A stretch of 45,761 nt of DNA from positions 129,033 to 174,793 of the forward strand of contig MU130348.1 of the NCBI GenBank assembly GCA_015039465.1. Reading direction: 5' to 3'. This document shows positions 20,301-32,766 of this stretch, one piece after another. The DNA is from Phlegmacium glaucopus. Its lineage: Eukaryota; Basidiomycota; Agaricomycetes; Agaricales; Cortinariaceae. The notes under the pieces are model-generated. The model saw nothing but the letters and a program-made list of their open reading frames with translations. It had not been told where the DNA came from and ran no database searches. Position 1 is the stretch's first letter. Each line of letters begins with the position of its first letter. A program made the position numbers and the translations under genes.

Positions 20301-21990
20301 ACTGAGATAAAAGCTTGAAGTTCGTGACGATCTTAACAAACTATCGCTGTCATAATCATAATCCGATCCTTGATCAGGTAGGAATGTGTATCGCATCGCC
20401 ATGTATATATGCTAACTAGTTCGAGGCAGATAATGGTGATGCGACCTCCCTGATTTTGGGTAACCGAGTTTTCCAAGGTAAGCCTGGCCTCAGACCGGCT
20501 TCCATCATTGAAACCTGTCACCAAAGAGATGATCATAGCGATTACCATGAGATACTCTGACGGCAAGTGAGCTACTGGCTTCCTGTTTTTGACATAAACT
20601 CACCTCTGTTAGATTTTAACACCTAGTTACAACTCGAATCATAAAAACGACAGATTCAACGAACGGAACCTTAGTAAATCGTTCGTTGACGCTGTTGGAG
20701 GGGCAACACCCATACTGTACTTGATGAACCTTTGGATGTGATGAAGGAGCCTAATCCCGTTGTTGATATAGTAGCACAGATGACGACAAGGTTGTTTCAT
20801 TGGATCTAGTAGACGAAAGGTGAGGTATTGGCTTGTTTTATTTTATTTTCGACATCAGCTCACCTCTATTCAATGGATTCAGACAACGTCGAATCTGCGG
20901 TAGGTTTTAAATATCGCTTTTCTGACGATTAACACCTGATTAACACTATCATCTCGACTCCATCTTGATGAAGCTTTGGATGTGATGAAAGCGGCCTAAT
21001 CTGTTGTTGATATAGTGGCACAAATGACGGCGCCGTCGACACGGTTGTTTCATTGGATCTAGTAGACGAAAGGTGAGTTATTGACTCGTTTTCTTTTCGT
21101 TTCGACATCAGCTCACCTCTATTCAACGGATTCGAACAACGTCGAATCTAGGATACGTTTGAAATATCACTTTTCTGATGATTAACTCCTGATCAACGCT
21201 ACCATCTCGACCTCATAAATATGGGGAGGTGAACAATGTTGAATAGATGCTGCAGACGACGATGTAAGGTTGTCATAGATTGTTGCTTTGAACTGGACTG
21301 ACCCTTTCCTAAACTCGAACATCTTTAGATGACTTGGTATACGATAAGGGAGAGTAAAAGAATAAAGGGAAAATACCGAAGACAATGTATTGACTCAATT
21401 GAGTATTCGAAGAAGAAATCTGAAGACAATATCTACTAAGCTCTTATGGTTGTCTTGTTGTGTGCAAAAATCACACACATGAGTCTACGATTAAACACAG
21501 TAAGTATACGTGCCAAGGTGCGTTTGAACTAACCTTTCGTTTTCGATCTTCTGGGTATATGTAGCGCACAATTGTCTTGCAGGTATGAGCTGAAGGGTGG
21601 TCTGAGTGATAGGAGAGTTTAGCTGGCGTGTAGTACTTGTAATATCCTATTTGTATGGGAAAGGGTCGTTTTCAGCGGTGAGATGATAGAGGGCGGTGAG
21701 GAGGAGATATTTGGCTAAGTACCTTTGGACCTGCGCCATTGGCAAGCTACGCTCTTATTCTTCACAGCCCACGTTCACTTCCATTCGCTGTAAGACTTGA
21801 CTTTCCTCTGCCTTTTCAATTTATTCTGCAAGTCGTCCAAGGTCACGCCTGCAACCCCGGCCTGAATAAACCTATGATTAATTTGTGGGGCGATGAGGTT
21901 GAAAAAATAAGTTGGTCATGGAAACCAGTTTGCCAGATATCTTGGACAGCACCAACGACGGAGATTCAGTACTAGTAGTGGGATCAAGGA
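20208..21990. repeat. 1.78-kb spacer repeat, copy 1
   Basis: Matches 29484-31259 along its whole length at clearly high but imperfect identity, including GATCTTAACAAACT(A/G)TCGCTGTCATAATCA at the start and GGAGATTCAGTACTAGTAGTGGGAT at the end. Inside, a shorter module of about 90 bp (GAAAGGTGAGTTATTGACTCG..TTTCGACATCAGCTCACCTCTATTCAA) repeats at about 20815, 21065, 24450, 30065 and 30325. No intact gene is seen in it. Confidence 0.8.
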
Positions 21991-22039
21991 CCAAGTACAT
22001 ACAACTATTCGAAATGGAACCAGGCGATCACATGACCGA

Positions 22040-24000
22040 TGAAGAACTCGAACAGTCTGCAATCGTGCATTGATCCTTCCAATATATTCTCTCGCACTTA
22101 CGGAAATTTGAAAGATTATCAGGTTCACGCTCCCGCAGCTGCCCATCATACTCCCATCGCTAACGGTCCTGGTCACAATTCAGCTCCGACAGCCCATCCT
22201 CATTGTCCCACCTGCGGAAGGATCAGTCCCCCTCATGCTCCCCACATACGCTTATATCAGTCCAACTCGAACTTAAACTACTAAACGCTCGGGTCCAAGA
22301 TGTCGCTCCTGTCCGCAACGCTGTTGCATGAGGCGTTCTCATTCAAAAGATTACGGCCCCGTCCAAGGTGTGGTCATGGTTCAACTCAAGGACGTCATCA
22401 ATACCATGGTATATTCGTTATTGTTTTCATTCATCCATGTCCTAAACCATTCCTAGAAGGACAATTTTCAAAGGACTCGTGTACCTGAAGAAGTCAGAAC
22501 TGAAGGGTACGCATCGATCGATCAAGCGAGATCAGCTTATCCCACTGAACAGAAAACTTGGCAGACAAGCTCTTGTTCTCGACGTCGAGGGCACATGTCG
22601 ATAACTGACAGGGGTAGTCGACAATTGGCAGCAAAACATCTCAAAGTTCACAACTTACTCGTTATACATCTATATTCTCCACTAACCATTTTATTGTCCA
22701 CTAGGTACGATCTATAGTGAAAGTGACCAAGGCATTCGCACTGGGAGATCTGAGTAAACAAATTGAAGTGGATGCTCGCGATGCAATTAGATCTCGAGAA
22801 TACTCTCAATACAATGGTGGTTAGATTCGCTCTGGTCATATTTTCTCCAGACGCGGACTGATCGTTTTGTCAGATTACAAGCGTTGGCGGCGGAAGTCAC
22901 AAGGCGAACTAGGAGGTCAAGCACATGTACCGGACGTGGAAGGGGTGTGATTGAATTTGGTTCGGAACGTATGTGTTTGCGTTTTACATGACGGTCTTGA
23001 TGAAAACCTTTCTTTCTTTCTATACGTCAATTCAATGTGTTCTTCTCTTATAGATAAAGCACGGTCAATTGCAGTTGTCACGACCGCCGTCGCTAGAGGT
23101 GATTTGACCCAGAAGATCGAGATATCCGTCGAGGCGTTAATTCCATGGTGGACCAGTTATCAACATTTGCTTCTGAAGTGAAGAGGGTAGCATTAGAAGT
23201 CGGAACGTAGGATATATTTGGAGGTCAAGCAAGAGTCGAAGGTGTGCAGGGAACCTGGGCTGATTTGACCAGGAACGTCAACGTATGTCACTTCATTCCA
23301 TCTTTTCATTTCCATTTTATGATCATCTTCAACAGAAAATGGCCCCGAATTTGGCGGATTAAGTGCGATCCCCCTCAGAAGTTACGAAAGCCGTTACCCT
23401 AGGTAATCTTGGTAAGTTGATGTTCAAGGAGAGATGGTCGCTCAGCTGAGCGCATTGGCCAACGAAGTCACTCGAGTCAGTTTGGAAGTTGGAACGGAAG
23501 GTATCTTGGGTGGACATGCGTTTTATACCTGATGTTCAGGAATGTGGAAGGTTGGTAATTTCCCAGTTTTTTTTCCCTAGTAACCTGGTCTTGAGCGGCT
23601 GACTTTTTCCAGGTCCTTACTGATAACGTCAACCTCATAGCCATGAATTTGACCAATCAAGTCCGTTCAATCGCAGAAGTGACTGAAGCCGCTGCTGGTG
23701 GTGATTTGATGAAGACGATGTCCGTGGAGAGATCTTGGAAGGACAGAGTTTTGAGTGTCTTGGCTGATTAAGTTACTCGTGTGGCTAGAGAAGTAAGGAC
23801 GGAAGGTCGGTTGGGTGGTCAGGCCAGGGCCATGAATGTTGGTGGGACGCGGAAGGATCTGACGGATAAATGTCAACGTGATGGCTAACAACGTATGTCT
23901 TCTTCGTTTGTTGTAAAAAGGCTGATTTACATTATGTTTTAGTTGATGCTACAAGGGCGAACCATAGCCGATTTAATATATATACGCCCTGTACAGCGCT
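22040..24000 (+). pseudogene. HAMP-repeat remnant of a group III hybrid histidine kinase, copy 1
   Basis: Group III (NIK1/Os-1 class) hybrid histidine kinases sense osmotic or cell-wall stress and carry a long run of HAMP repeats. Fragments in shifting frames read SIAVVTTAVARGDLTQKIEI, then FASEVKRVALEVGT-like, [36 protein letters not shown] and VTNVGGT-like motifs, separated by intron-like gaps of 50-60 nt. Frame changes, stops and small deletions are frequent. I see no histidine-phosphorylation, ATPase or receiver domain; the copy ends near LTLQGRTIA. It is a truncated pseudogene. Confidence 0.75.
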
Positions 24001-25177
24001 GGCGGCACGAGATCCGCATTCGACTTCTAGACAAGGATACTACCCACAGTCCTCGATAGGTTGGTTGTGAAGCACTAGTCTCATCCCCATCCGAACTGAA
24101 GGCTATAATAATGGATAATTAAATATACATTATTGTTGAGAAGTCTGCAAGAGATGATCTGGGATAAGTATGAGGTATATTATCACAGGATCGACTCTCT
24201 GCTCCTTCGTTTAAACCCTACGTTGGAGCGACACAGTGCCAGCAGGAATTATTTCTTCCTCCCTTCCTCACTGGCCAGAAGAAGATACAGGAAGTACACA
24301 ACGGTCACCGAATTCGAACATTGCAGATGGTTCGACAGTTCTCACTCTCAATCCCACACCCAATGTTCGGGATTTCTCCAAGGTAACCCCTGCATCCTTC
24401 TTGCTGCGTCGCTATCGTGTGATTGATATAGTACGGTTGTTTCTAGTAGACCAAAGGTGAGTTATAAACTCGTCTTCATCTCTTTTCGCATCAGCTCACC
24501 TCTATTCAATAGATTCGAATAACATCGAATCTACGGTAGGGTTGAAATATCACTTTTCTGATGGTCAACACCTGATTAACACTACCATCTCGACCCCATC
24601 AACATGGGAAGGATGAACAATGCTGAATGTATGCTGCAGACGACGAGATAAGATTATTATTGATTGTTGCTTTGAGCTGGACTGACCTTTCCCTATGCTT
24701 GAACATTTTCCTTGACTTTCCGATCACAGCTCAACGAGATTTTAGGAACATGGATACACTTCTTCCATTGGCGAATGCGATACCCCCGTTTCAGAACATC
24801 CATATAAGGCATCTAGATGTATGAAGACGCGAGCATTTCACCTCATCTGCCTTCATCCTCTTGTTTTCCTTCGTCAGCCGTTCCGACTACCCTAAGGCAT
24901 CGAGTCCCGGCTTTTAGAATGGACTACTTTCCCTTGTCGAAATCATCGATTATATATATAGCTTGGGGTATGTTCACGATATTATTTACAACTAAGCTTA
25001 CTGATAATCAAAGCACCAATATCCAAAGTGAGTACTCACCCATGATGAATTAAGCGCCATCTTCTCTTTCTTGATCAAGCCCTCCATAAAAAGTTTTAGG
25101 GATCTCAATTTAGGTAGAACTGGAGAATCGAGACGAACAGATGGGTAAAAATGTTGCTTTGAAGAATGTGGATGTGG

Positions 25178-25489
25178 TTACTTACCTTTTCGTTCGTGGT
25201 TGAGAGGTGAGCTCAGTCGAAAGATGTAGAATAGACATTTCCGTACTGTGTTATTGTAACACGTCGACTGAGCAGTGAGCGCCCGACTCGGAAACGCATG
25301 GGAGACACGACTAATCACCATCAGCAGTACGAAAGATAAGTAAGTAAGCGAGTACGTAGTCTTAGAGACGTGAAAACCAGCATACATGTATGCTGGTTGT
25401 TGATCTTGAAGTGTTTCTTCTAGACTGAGGCGTTTAATATTACCGACGTCTGTCCAAAAGGGTCGCGCATCCAATGAACCGCAGGTCAA
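25178..25489 (-). CDS. Short hypothetical exon, weak support
   Basis: A 103-codon frame starting MTCGSLDARPFW with one hydrophobic segment (TYLSFVLLMVISRV) reaches a good GTAAGT donor near 25188. It is present only in unit 2. I do not recognise it, and chance is a real possibility. Confidence 0.22.
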   Translation of the reverse strand: MTCGSLDARPFWTDVGNIKRLSLEETLQDQQPAYMYAGFHVSKTTYSLTYLSFVLLMVISRVSHAFPSRALTAQSTCYNNTVRKCLFYIFRLSSPLNHERKGK

Positions 25490-25599
25490 GATAATCTTAG
25501 AAGCTATGGAATCAAGGTCACGCGGGCAATCAATCCCAGGCCCGAATAAACCCTATGATTAATCTGAGGGGTGAATGAAGTGAGATATTGTCGGACAGA

Positions 25600-27690
25600 C
25601 TTTCAGGCGATCACATGACAATTTCCCTCCGATCGTTTTCCAATATATTCTCTCGCGCTTACGGAAATATGAGTTCACGCTGCCAATCATACTCATATCG
25701 CCAACACGGCCCTGGTCACAATTCAGCTCCTCCAATAGCCCATCCTCCTTGTCGCACCTGTGGCCTGTGGAAGATCAGTCTCTGACCCCCTGCTCCCCGG
25801 ACGCTCTTCTATCAGTCCAGACTCGAACTTCAACCTACTAAACGGTCAGGTCCCAGGTGTCGCTCGCGTCTGCAATGCTATTGCACGAGGTGATCTTAGT
25901 CAAAAAAAAAATACGGTCCCCGTTCATGTTATGGTTCAACTTGGTACATTCATTCTTGTTTTCATTTATCCATGTCCTAAAGCATCTCTAAATGGACAAT
26001 TTAGGATAATCTGCAAAGGAAGTCACTCGTGTATTCAAGAAGTTGAAACTGAAGGGTACCCATCGATCGACCAAGCGACATCTAGCTTATCACACTGAAC
26101 AGAAGCCTTGGCGAACAAGCTCTCATTTCCGACGTCGAGGGCACATGGGGAGAATTGACAGCGGTAGTCAACAAATTGACAGCAAATTTAACATCTCAAG
26201 TTCGCAACTTACTCGTTATACATCTATACTCTCCACTAACAGCTTTATTGCTCACTAGGTACGATCTATAGCGAAAGTGACCAAGGTAGTCGCACTGGAA
26301 GGATCTCAAGGATACTGTGAATGGAATGGTGGCAAGGTTCGCTGTGGTCATGTTTTCTCTGGACGCGGACTGATTTTTTTATCAGATTACGAGCGCTGGC
26401 GGCAGAAGTCACTCGAGTTACTTTAGAAGTCGGAAGTCAAGCCAAACTAGGAGGTCAAGCACATGTACCGGACGTGGAAGGAGTGTGGTTGAATTTGGTT
26501 CGGAACGTATGTGATTCTGTTTTGCATGACGCTCTTGATGAAAACCTTTCGTTCGATAGGGTCAATTGAATGTCTTCCTCGCTTATGGATCAAGCACGGT
26601 CAATTGCAGTTGACAACCGCCGTCGCTAGGGATGATTTGACCCAGAAGATCAAGATATCCGTCGAGGGTGAAATGTCAACATTGAAAGGTACGTTTTCTT
26701 CTTGACTGGAATATGGATTATTCCAATTATCATGCATTGTAGGAACCGTCAATTCCATGGTGGACCAGTTGTCAGCATTTGCGTTCGAAGTGATGAGGGT
26801 AGCTTTGGAAATCGGAACGCACGGTATATTGGGAGGTCAAGCAGGAGTCGAAGGTGTGCAGGGAACCTGGAGCTGATTTGACTAGGAACGTCAACGTATG
26901 TCACTTCATTCCATCTTTTCATTTCCATTTTATGATGATCTTCGACAGAAAATGGCTTCGAATTTGGCCGATCAAGTGCGACCCATCTCAGAAGTTACCT
27001 TGCCAGAAGTTACCTTGCCGTAGGAGGCCCTCGTCAATGTTGATGTTCAAGAAAAGATTCTTGACTTGAAGACGACCGTCAACTCCATGGCCGCTCAGTT
27101 GAGCACATTGGCTAACAAAGTCACTCAAGTCAGTTTGGAACTTAGAAGGGAAGGTATCTTGGGTGGACAGGCGTTTGTATCTGACGTTCAGGGAATGTGA
27201 AGGTTGGTAATTTCCAGTTCTCTTTTTCCTCATAATATGATCTTGAGTGGATGACTTCTTCCAGATCCTTACTGATAACGTCAACCTCATGGCCATGAAT
27301 TTGAACAATCAAGTGCGTTCAATCGCAGAAGTGACCAAAGCCGTTGCTGGTGGTGATTTGACGAAGACAATGTCCATGGAGACATCTTGGAATTGAAAGA
27401 GATGGTTAATGGAATGACAGAGTTTTGAGCCTTTTCGCTGATTGAGTCACTCATGGCTAGAGAAGTTGGGACGGAAGTTGGTTGGATGGTCAGGGCAGAG
27501 CCACGAATGTTGGTGGGACGTGGGGGGGTTTGGCAGATAATGATGGTTAACAACGTATGTTTTTCTTCGTTTGTTGTTAAAAGACTGATTTATATTATTT
27601 TTTCAGTTGACGCTACAAGGGCGAACCATAGCCGTTGAGATCCGGATTCCACTCCCAGACCAGATACCACCCACAGACAGTCCTTGATAG
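25600..27690 (+). pseudogene. HAMP-repeat remnant of a group III hybrid histidine kinase, copy 2
   Basis: Same content and order as copy 1 with different lesions. Readable parts include VPGVARVCNAIARGDLSQK (25847 on), LRALAAEVTRVTLEVGSQ, KLGGQAHVPDVEGVWLNLVR (26390-26505), TTAVARDDLTQKIKISVEGE (about 26620) and [18 protein letters not shown] sequence. HAMP units are linked by LGGQA motifs as in group III kinases. Several HAMP units remain in frame for 30-60 codons, longer than in copy 1, but frameshifts and an A-tract interruption at 25903-25911 break it. No kinase core is present. Confidence 0.75.
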
Positions 27691-28269
27691 GTTGGTTGCG
27701 AATCACTAGTCTCGTCCCCATTCGTTACGGTGAACTGAAAGCAAGTTTATAATACTGCATAGTTAAATATACACCACTGTTAAGAAGTCTGCAAGAGATG
27801 ATTTCGATAAGTACTCGGAGGTATGTTATCACAAAATTCTTGTCTCCTCACTCTCTGCTCCCGGCTCCTCCGTGTGAACCCTCAACCCAGTGCCAGCGGG
27901 AATTATTTATGATTGATCTGAGTTGTGAATGAGGTTGTTGTTGGTGACCAATTTTCCAGAGGATATTGTTGGACAGGGGCCAGTAACCAGCGACCAATGA
28001 CAGAAATTCGGTGGTGGGAACCAAGGACCGAATCTAAGGACTTAATGATGCTGTATTTGATTACTATGGTATATAGTGTCTGTTCGGAATGAAAGACAGA
28101 AGGTACTTGAGTCAAGAATAGGACAACACGAGCTCTCCAGTAAGCTGACCTGAATGAAATGCATTTAATGAACATTTTTGACAACGATGAGGCTTTCCCA
28201 CACTCAGGCTTGACCACAGTCTTCACAGGTTTAATATCTACAAGATCTAGTTCTAGCTGTTCTATGTAA

Positions 28270-29493
28270 TCATCTATCTACCATCTGGATATCGCCACTT
28301 ATTCGAACGCCAATATCATCGTCTCTATCCACGATATCGGCATCTCCTGTTTCCGGATTTGGATTGGGATTGTTATCCGCAAAGCGCAAACTCCCGACGC
28401 TGGATTCTATCATGGATTCCTTGTCGTAGAACGACAATCCCATTGATAGCCGCACCAAGATGATTGTAGGTGTTATGCCCTAGACAGACTCATGTGATTA
28501 GTAAAATTAAAGGTAGCAGTGACTGATGTTGTAATCACATTGAACATTTGGTGGATATAAACGATGATATCATAAGCGGTGTCCGTTGACACAATGAAAA
28601 GCACGAGTCGAGCCAATTGGATTGCAAACAACATCATGCCAGATTCAATTAGCACGAATATGACAGTCCGCATTTTGCTCCCGCCAGTGACGCGCGAAGT
28701 TTGGTCATCCGACTCCGCGGATTTAACTTCACGGTACACTTTGAAGATCTTCCACACAATTAAGCCTGTCACTAGAGCATTCACAGTCATGGACACGGCG
28801 AGACCTGCTACAACCAGCCAATTCCCCCAGCCAGTATCCACAACTTGGCCTGAGAGAATGTACTGTGAGCTGATACCCACTAGCCACATAGCTAGAGACA
28901 ATGAATTGAGCTTGGCCAGTCAAATAAGATAGGTTGACTGACCTAAGAATACAAATGCCAACATTGAAGGAAGGATCACGACACGGATATGGCAACCCCA
29001 CACAATCCAGCAACGGTAGATCTTTAAGATTTCCATGAATAAAATAAATGTTGGGGATAAGTAGTTTATACATACTAGGATAGATTGGGCTATGAAATCA
29101 CAGCAACCTGATACTATGCCTTGAATAAAAGCTATGTGGAGGAATACCGTTGCATTCTGCAAAATAGAAAGAGTAAAAAAGATGGTTATTGTTACTGATG
29201 AAATTGGTACTAACTGAAACCTTGGAAAGTGTTATATCAACCACAATGTTGACAACAGAGAGCATATATAGAGCACACAGAGCATAGAAAACGATATTTC
29301 TCTTGTCGGTGCCTTTGTTCGATGTCCAGTGGTCTTGTAAATATATGGCGAATATGCCAGAATATACTCCTGGGACAGGTTAATATTATACTTCTTTAGC
29401 AGGTGCCGTGAAAGTTGTAGAAAATATCTTACCGTACAGAAAGCCTTGGAGATATAACGCAATGATGAAAAATTTATCAAAACGTAGCTTCAT
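28270..29493 (-). CDS. Seven-helix membrane protein, intact six-exon gene
   Basis: Exons on the minus strand are 29433-29493, 29221-29369, 29076-29156, 28943-29021, 28539-28891 and 28270-28479. Frames join exactly to give 310 residues. The order is MKLRFDKFFIIALYLQGFLY, VYSGIFAIYLQ, a helix with YALCALYMLSVVNIVVDI, NATVFLHIAFIQGIVSGC, IYRCWIVWGCHIRVVILPSM, WLVGISSQYILS, then VAGLAVSMTVNALVTGLIVW, VIFVLIESGMMLFAIQLARL, and a short cytoplasmic tail. About seven hydrophobic segments are visible. The RCWIVWG motif is familiar from a large uncharacterised family of Agaricomycete membrane proteins resembling receptors; ligand and signalling role are unknown. It sits beside a remnant stress-sensor kinase. 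Remnants of the same gene occur at 19955-20300. Confidence 0.75.
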
Positions 29494-31259
29494 GACTTCG
29501 TGTCTGTTGCAAGGACCTATCACATCTCTGACCCTTATATAAGAGTCTAGCATCCTAGATCTAATACAGTGACTGAGATAAAAGCTTGAAGTTCGTGATG
29601 ATCTTAACAAACTGTCGCTGTCATAATCACAATCTGATTTTTGATCAGGTAGAATCGCATCGCCATGTATACATGCTAACTAGTTTGAGGAGAAGGTGGT
29701 TATGCAACTTGTCTTATTTTGGGTAACCGAGTTTCCAAGGTAAACCTGGCATCAGACTAGCTTCCATCATTGAAACCTGTCACCAAAAAGATGATCATAG
29801 TGATTACCACAAGATACTCTGACGGCAAGTGAGCTACTGGCTTCCAGTTTTTGATATAAACTCACCTCTGTTAGATTCGAACACCGAGTTTCAACTCGAA
29901 TCATAAAAACGACAGATTCAACGAACGGAACCTAAATTGTTCGACGCTGTTGGAGGGGCAACGCCCATACTGTACTTGATGAACATTTGGATGTGACGAA
30001 GGAGGCCCAATCTTGTTGATATAGTAGCACAGATGACGACACGGTTGTTTCATTGGATCTAGTACACGAAAGGTGAGGTATTGGCTCGTTTTCTTTTATT
30101 TTTCGACATCAGCTCACCTCTATTCAATGGATTCGGACAACGTCGAATCTATGGTCAATTTTAAATATCACTTTTCTGACGATCAATACCTGATTAACAC
30201 CATCATTTCGACTCCATGTTGAGGAAGATTTGGATGCGATGAAAGAGGCCTAATCTCTTGTTGATATAGTGGCACAGATGATGACACAGTCGACACGGTT
30301 GTTTCATTGGATCTAGATGGAAAGGTGAGTTATTGACTCGTTTATTTTATTTTCGACATCAGCTCACCTCTATTCAATGGATTCGAACAACGTCGAATCT
30401 AGGATATGTTTGAAATATCACTTTTCTGATGATTAACACCTGATCAACCGCTACCATCTCGACCCCATCAATATGGGAAGATAAACAATGCTGAATAGAT
30501 GCTGCAGACGACGATGAAAGGTTGTTATCGATTGTTACTTTGAGTTGGACTAACCCTTCCCTAAGCTCGAACAACTTTAGAAGGCCTTTTACGACTTGGT
30601 ATACGATAGGGGAGCGTAAAAGAATAAAGGCAAATGCTGAAGACAATGAATTGACTCAATTGAGTATTCGAAGAAGAAATCTGAAGGCAATATCTATTAA
30701 GCTCATATGGCTGTCTTGTTATGCGGAAAGATCACACACGGTGGGTCTACGATTAAACACAGTAAGTTGCTGTATATGTGCTAAGTGCGTTTGAACTAAC
30801 CTTTCGTTTACGATCTTCTGGGTATATGTAGCGCACAATCGTCTTGCATGTATGAGCTGAAGAATGGTCCGAGTGTGTAGGAGAGTCCAGCCGGCGTGTA
30901 GTACTTGTAATATCCTATTTGTATGGGAAAGGGTCGTTTTTAGCGGTGAGATGATAGAGGGCGGTGAGGAGTAGATATTAGGTTAAGTACCTTTGGGCCT
31001 GCGTCACTGGCAAGCTACAATCTTATTCTTCGCAGCCCACGTTCACCTCCATTCACCGTAAGACCCGACTTTCCTTTTCGATTTATTCCGCAAGTCGTCC
31101 AAGGTCACGCCTGCAACCCCAGGCCCTGAATATACCTATGATTGATCTGAGGGGCGAATGGGGTTGAAAAAACAAATTGGACGTGGTGACTAGTTTTCCA
31201 GATATTTGGACAGCACCAACGACGGAGATTCAGTACTAGTAGTGGGATGAAGGACCAAG
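29484..31259. repeat. 1.78-kb spacer repeat, copy 2
   Basis: Pairs with 20208-21990 (see that entry). It ends at GGACCAAGT, where the retrotransposon begins; the undisturbed copy continues with ACATACAAC at 21997. Confidence 0.8.
29534..29543 (-). promoter_or_regulatory. TATA box of the membrane-protein gene
   Basis: CTTATATAAG, a palindromic TATA-type sequence 41 bp upstream of ATG 29493. The related sequence in unit 1 (GCTGTATATAAGAG near 20260) keeps it. Confidence 0.5.
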
Positions 31260-31474
31260 TGTTTTGTTCTAAGAGAACGCGAGGCACGAGTGTGATTATA
31301 GAATTTTGTCTATGCGACGAATTGGGGTTGTGGCGTGGCAATTGTTTTCTTCACTGCCACCACCACAACCTCAAACTAGTTTTCCTGCTCGTCATACGAG
31401 CAGAGCTATCTTTCTTTTGTTTTTAAGAAACCCAAAAGTTATTTAGATATAAACTAAAGCATCAAAAAAAGCCA

Positions 31475-32365
31475 ATGTCTAGAATTCAGTCTGATCCAAG
31501 CCTCTTAGAGTGCCCCGAGTTCGCTTCTCCGGTCTACACGGCAGCTCGCAATCCATTCATTAACCCCAACACTACCGAGGAACAGGCCATTCAATTTCTA
31601 AAGGACATATGGCATGCCGGAAACGAGGCAGACAAGGTTAAGTGGCAACAGCAAAATGATGATGATGCAACAGCTCTCGCCGAGCATCGCCGTTTACAGT
31701 CAGAAGCTGATCTGATAGCGGCCCAGGCCAGAATCAATGAAGAAGAGAACCTTAGAAAGGAAGAGATGAAGAAGAACAAAGGGAAGTACATTCCCATCCC
31801 AGACAGAGATGTTCCCACAGTAGCTCCTGTCGTCGCATCAAACTATGTGCTCAGAAAGATGGAAAAAGGGCTGTACGTTGAGTTATGGTACTACACAAAC
31901 GCCGGACTAGATGAGGCTTTCCGGAGTTTGAACACGGCTGATGATGAGGCAATGGTCATGTTTCGCCAATTGGACGGTTCCACCTCCTGGATCCCCGCAG
32001 CGTCAGCCAGGACTGCCAGTGGGGTAGTAGATGACAAAGATGTTCTATGGGAAGACTTCTGTCAAGCAGCACCTCAAATGATCGTTGCCATGGAGGAGGC
32101 TGACTGGCCACAAGATCGTGTGACCATGTTAGCCAAGTTCTGGGGAAACCTACAGATCCATGAGCTACGATTGTCCAGGGATCCCCTCGATCAAAAGACG
32201 CTTATTGTTTACCAAGCGGAACAAAGGAGGCTTTGGCATCTTGCCATTTCTTCCCCTCGTGGCGCTTACAACTTGTCCTGAATCAATGAAGAAATAATCC
32301 GCAAGACTCGTGAAAAGGTTTACTGGGAAAGCCACATGCTGAGGGACAATGAGAGAGACTACAGG
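31475..32365 (+). pseudogene. Gag-like protein exon of the second DIRS/Ngaro-like element
   Basis: Starts MSRIQSDPSLLE. Like the first element's Gag it has a charged coiled-coil-like part (EHRRLQSEADLIAAQARINE) followed by a globular part with LYVELWYYTNAGLDEAF, matching NFDYVELSYFTPEGCAAV in the first element. A TGA at 32279-32281 interrupts it. The frame then continues INEEIIRKTREKVYWE to a GTATGT donor at 32366. CGA in place of TGA would restore continuity at this spot, as in several other genes here. Confidence 0.7.
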
Positions 32366-32467
32366 GTATGTCTATTCTCTTATCAGCGCCTTGATGTTGA
32401 GACTAAAAGGACTATCCTTCCCTTACCTTCCCTTGAACTCTTTCACTCGACAATCCACACCTGCCTG

Positions 32468-32587
32468 TTGCATCGTGCACGCCCATGTTGCATCACGCAC
32501 GCCCATGTTGCATCACGCACGCCTATGTTGCATCACGCATGCCTATGTTGCATCACGCACGCCTATGTTGCATCACGCACGCCCATC
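32468..32587. repeat. 20-bp intronic minisatellite
   Basis: Six copies of GTTGCATCACGCACGCCCAT with a few substitutions, inside the Gag intron (donor 32366, acceptor TTCCACAG ending at 32688). Confidence 0.9.
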
Positions 32588-32766
32588 TGTTCCCTTATTA
32601 CATGCCCATACCTTGCCACATGCATGCCAAATTTCACCACATCATCCTTAGTCTGACCGACGAGGAGCAGTGCCCGTCTCTTCCACAGCGAAGATCAGGG
32701 CACCGTGATGTGTACCGTGAACTGACACGTCGTTCTGCTTCCCTGATGATGTAACTGCACAGAGGT

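Larger units (their letters stand above)
19604..24260. repeat. Tandem unit 1 of a triplicated locus
   Basis: Contains a deleted membrane-protein gene, the spacer 20208-21990 and histidine-kinase remnant 1. 19604-20095 aligns with 27905-28405, 20208-21990 with 29484-31259, and 24010-24260 with 27640-27912. The same order in three places shows segmental tandem duplication rather than transposition. Confidence 0.75.
24260..27905. repeat. Tandem unit 2 of the triplicated locus
   Basis: Carries a shortened spacer (the 24450 module, and 25500-25600 matching the GGTCACGC..CCTATGATTAATCTGAGG segment) followed by histidine-kinase remnant 2 and a 3' part matching unit 1. The membrane-protein gene is absent here. 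Confidence 0.65.
27905..31259. repeat. Tandem unit 3 of the triplicated locus (left part)
   Basis: Holds the intact membrane-protein gene and the second spacer copy (29484-31259). Its continuation into histidine-kinase remnant 3 is displaced to 39010 by the retrotransposon inserted at 31259. Confidence 0.75.
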
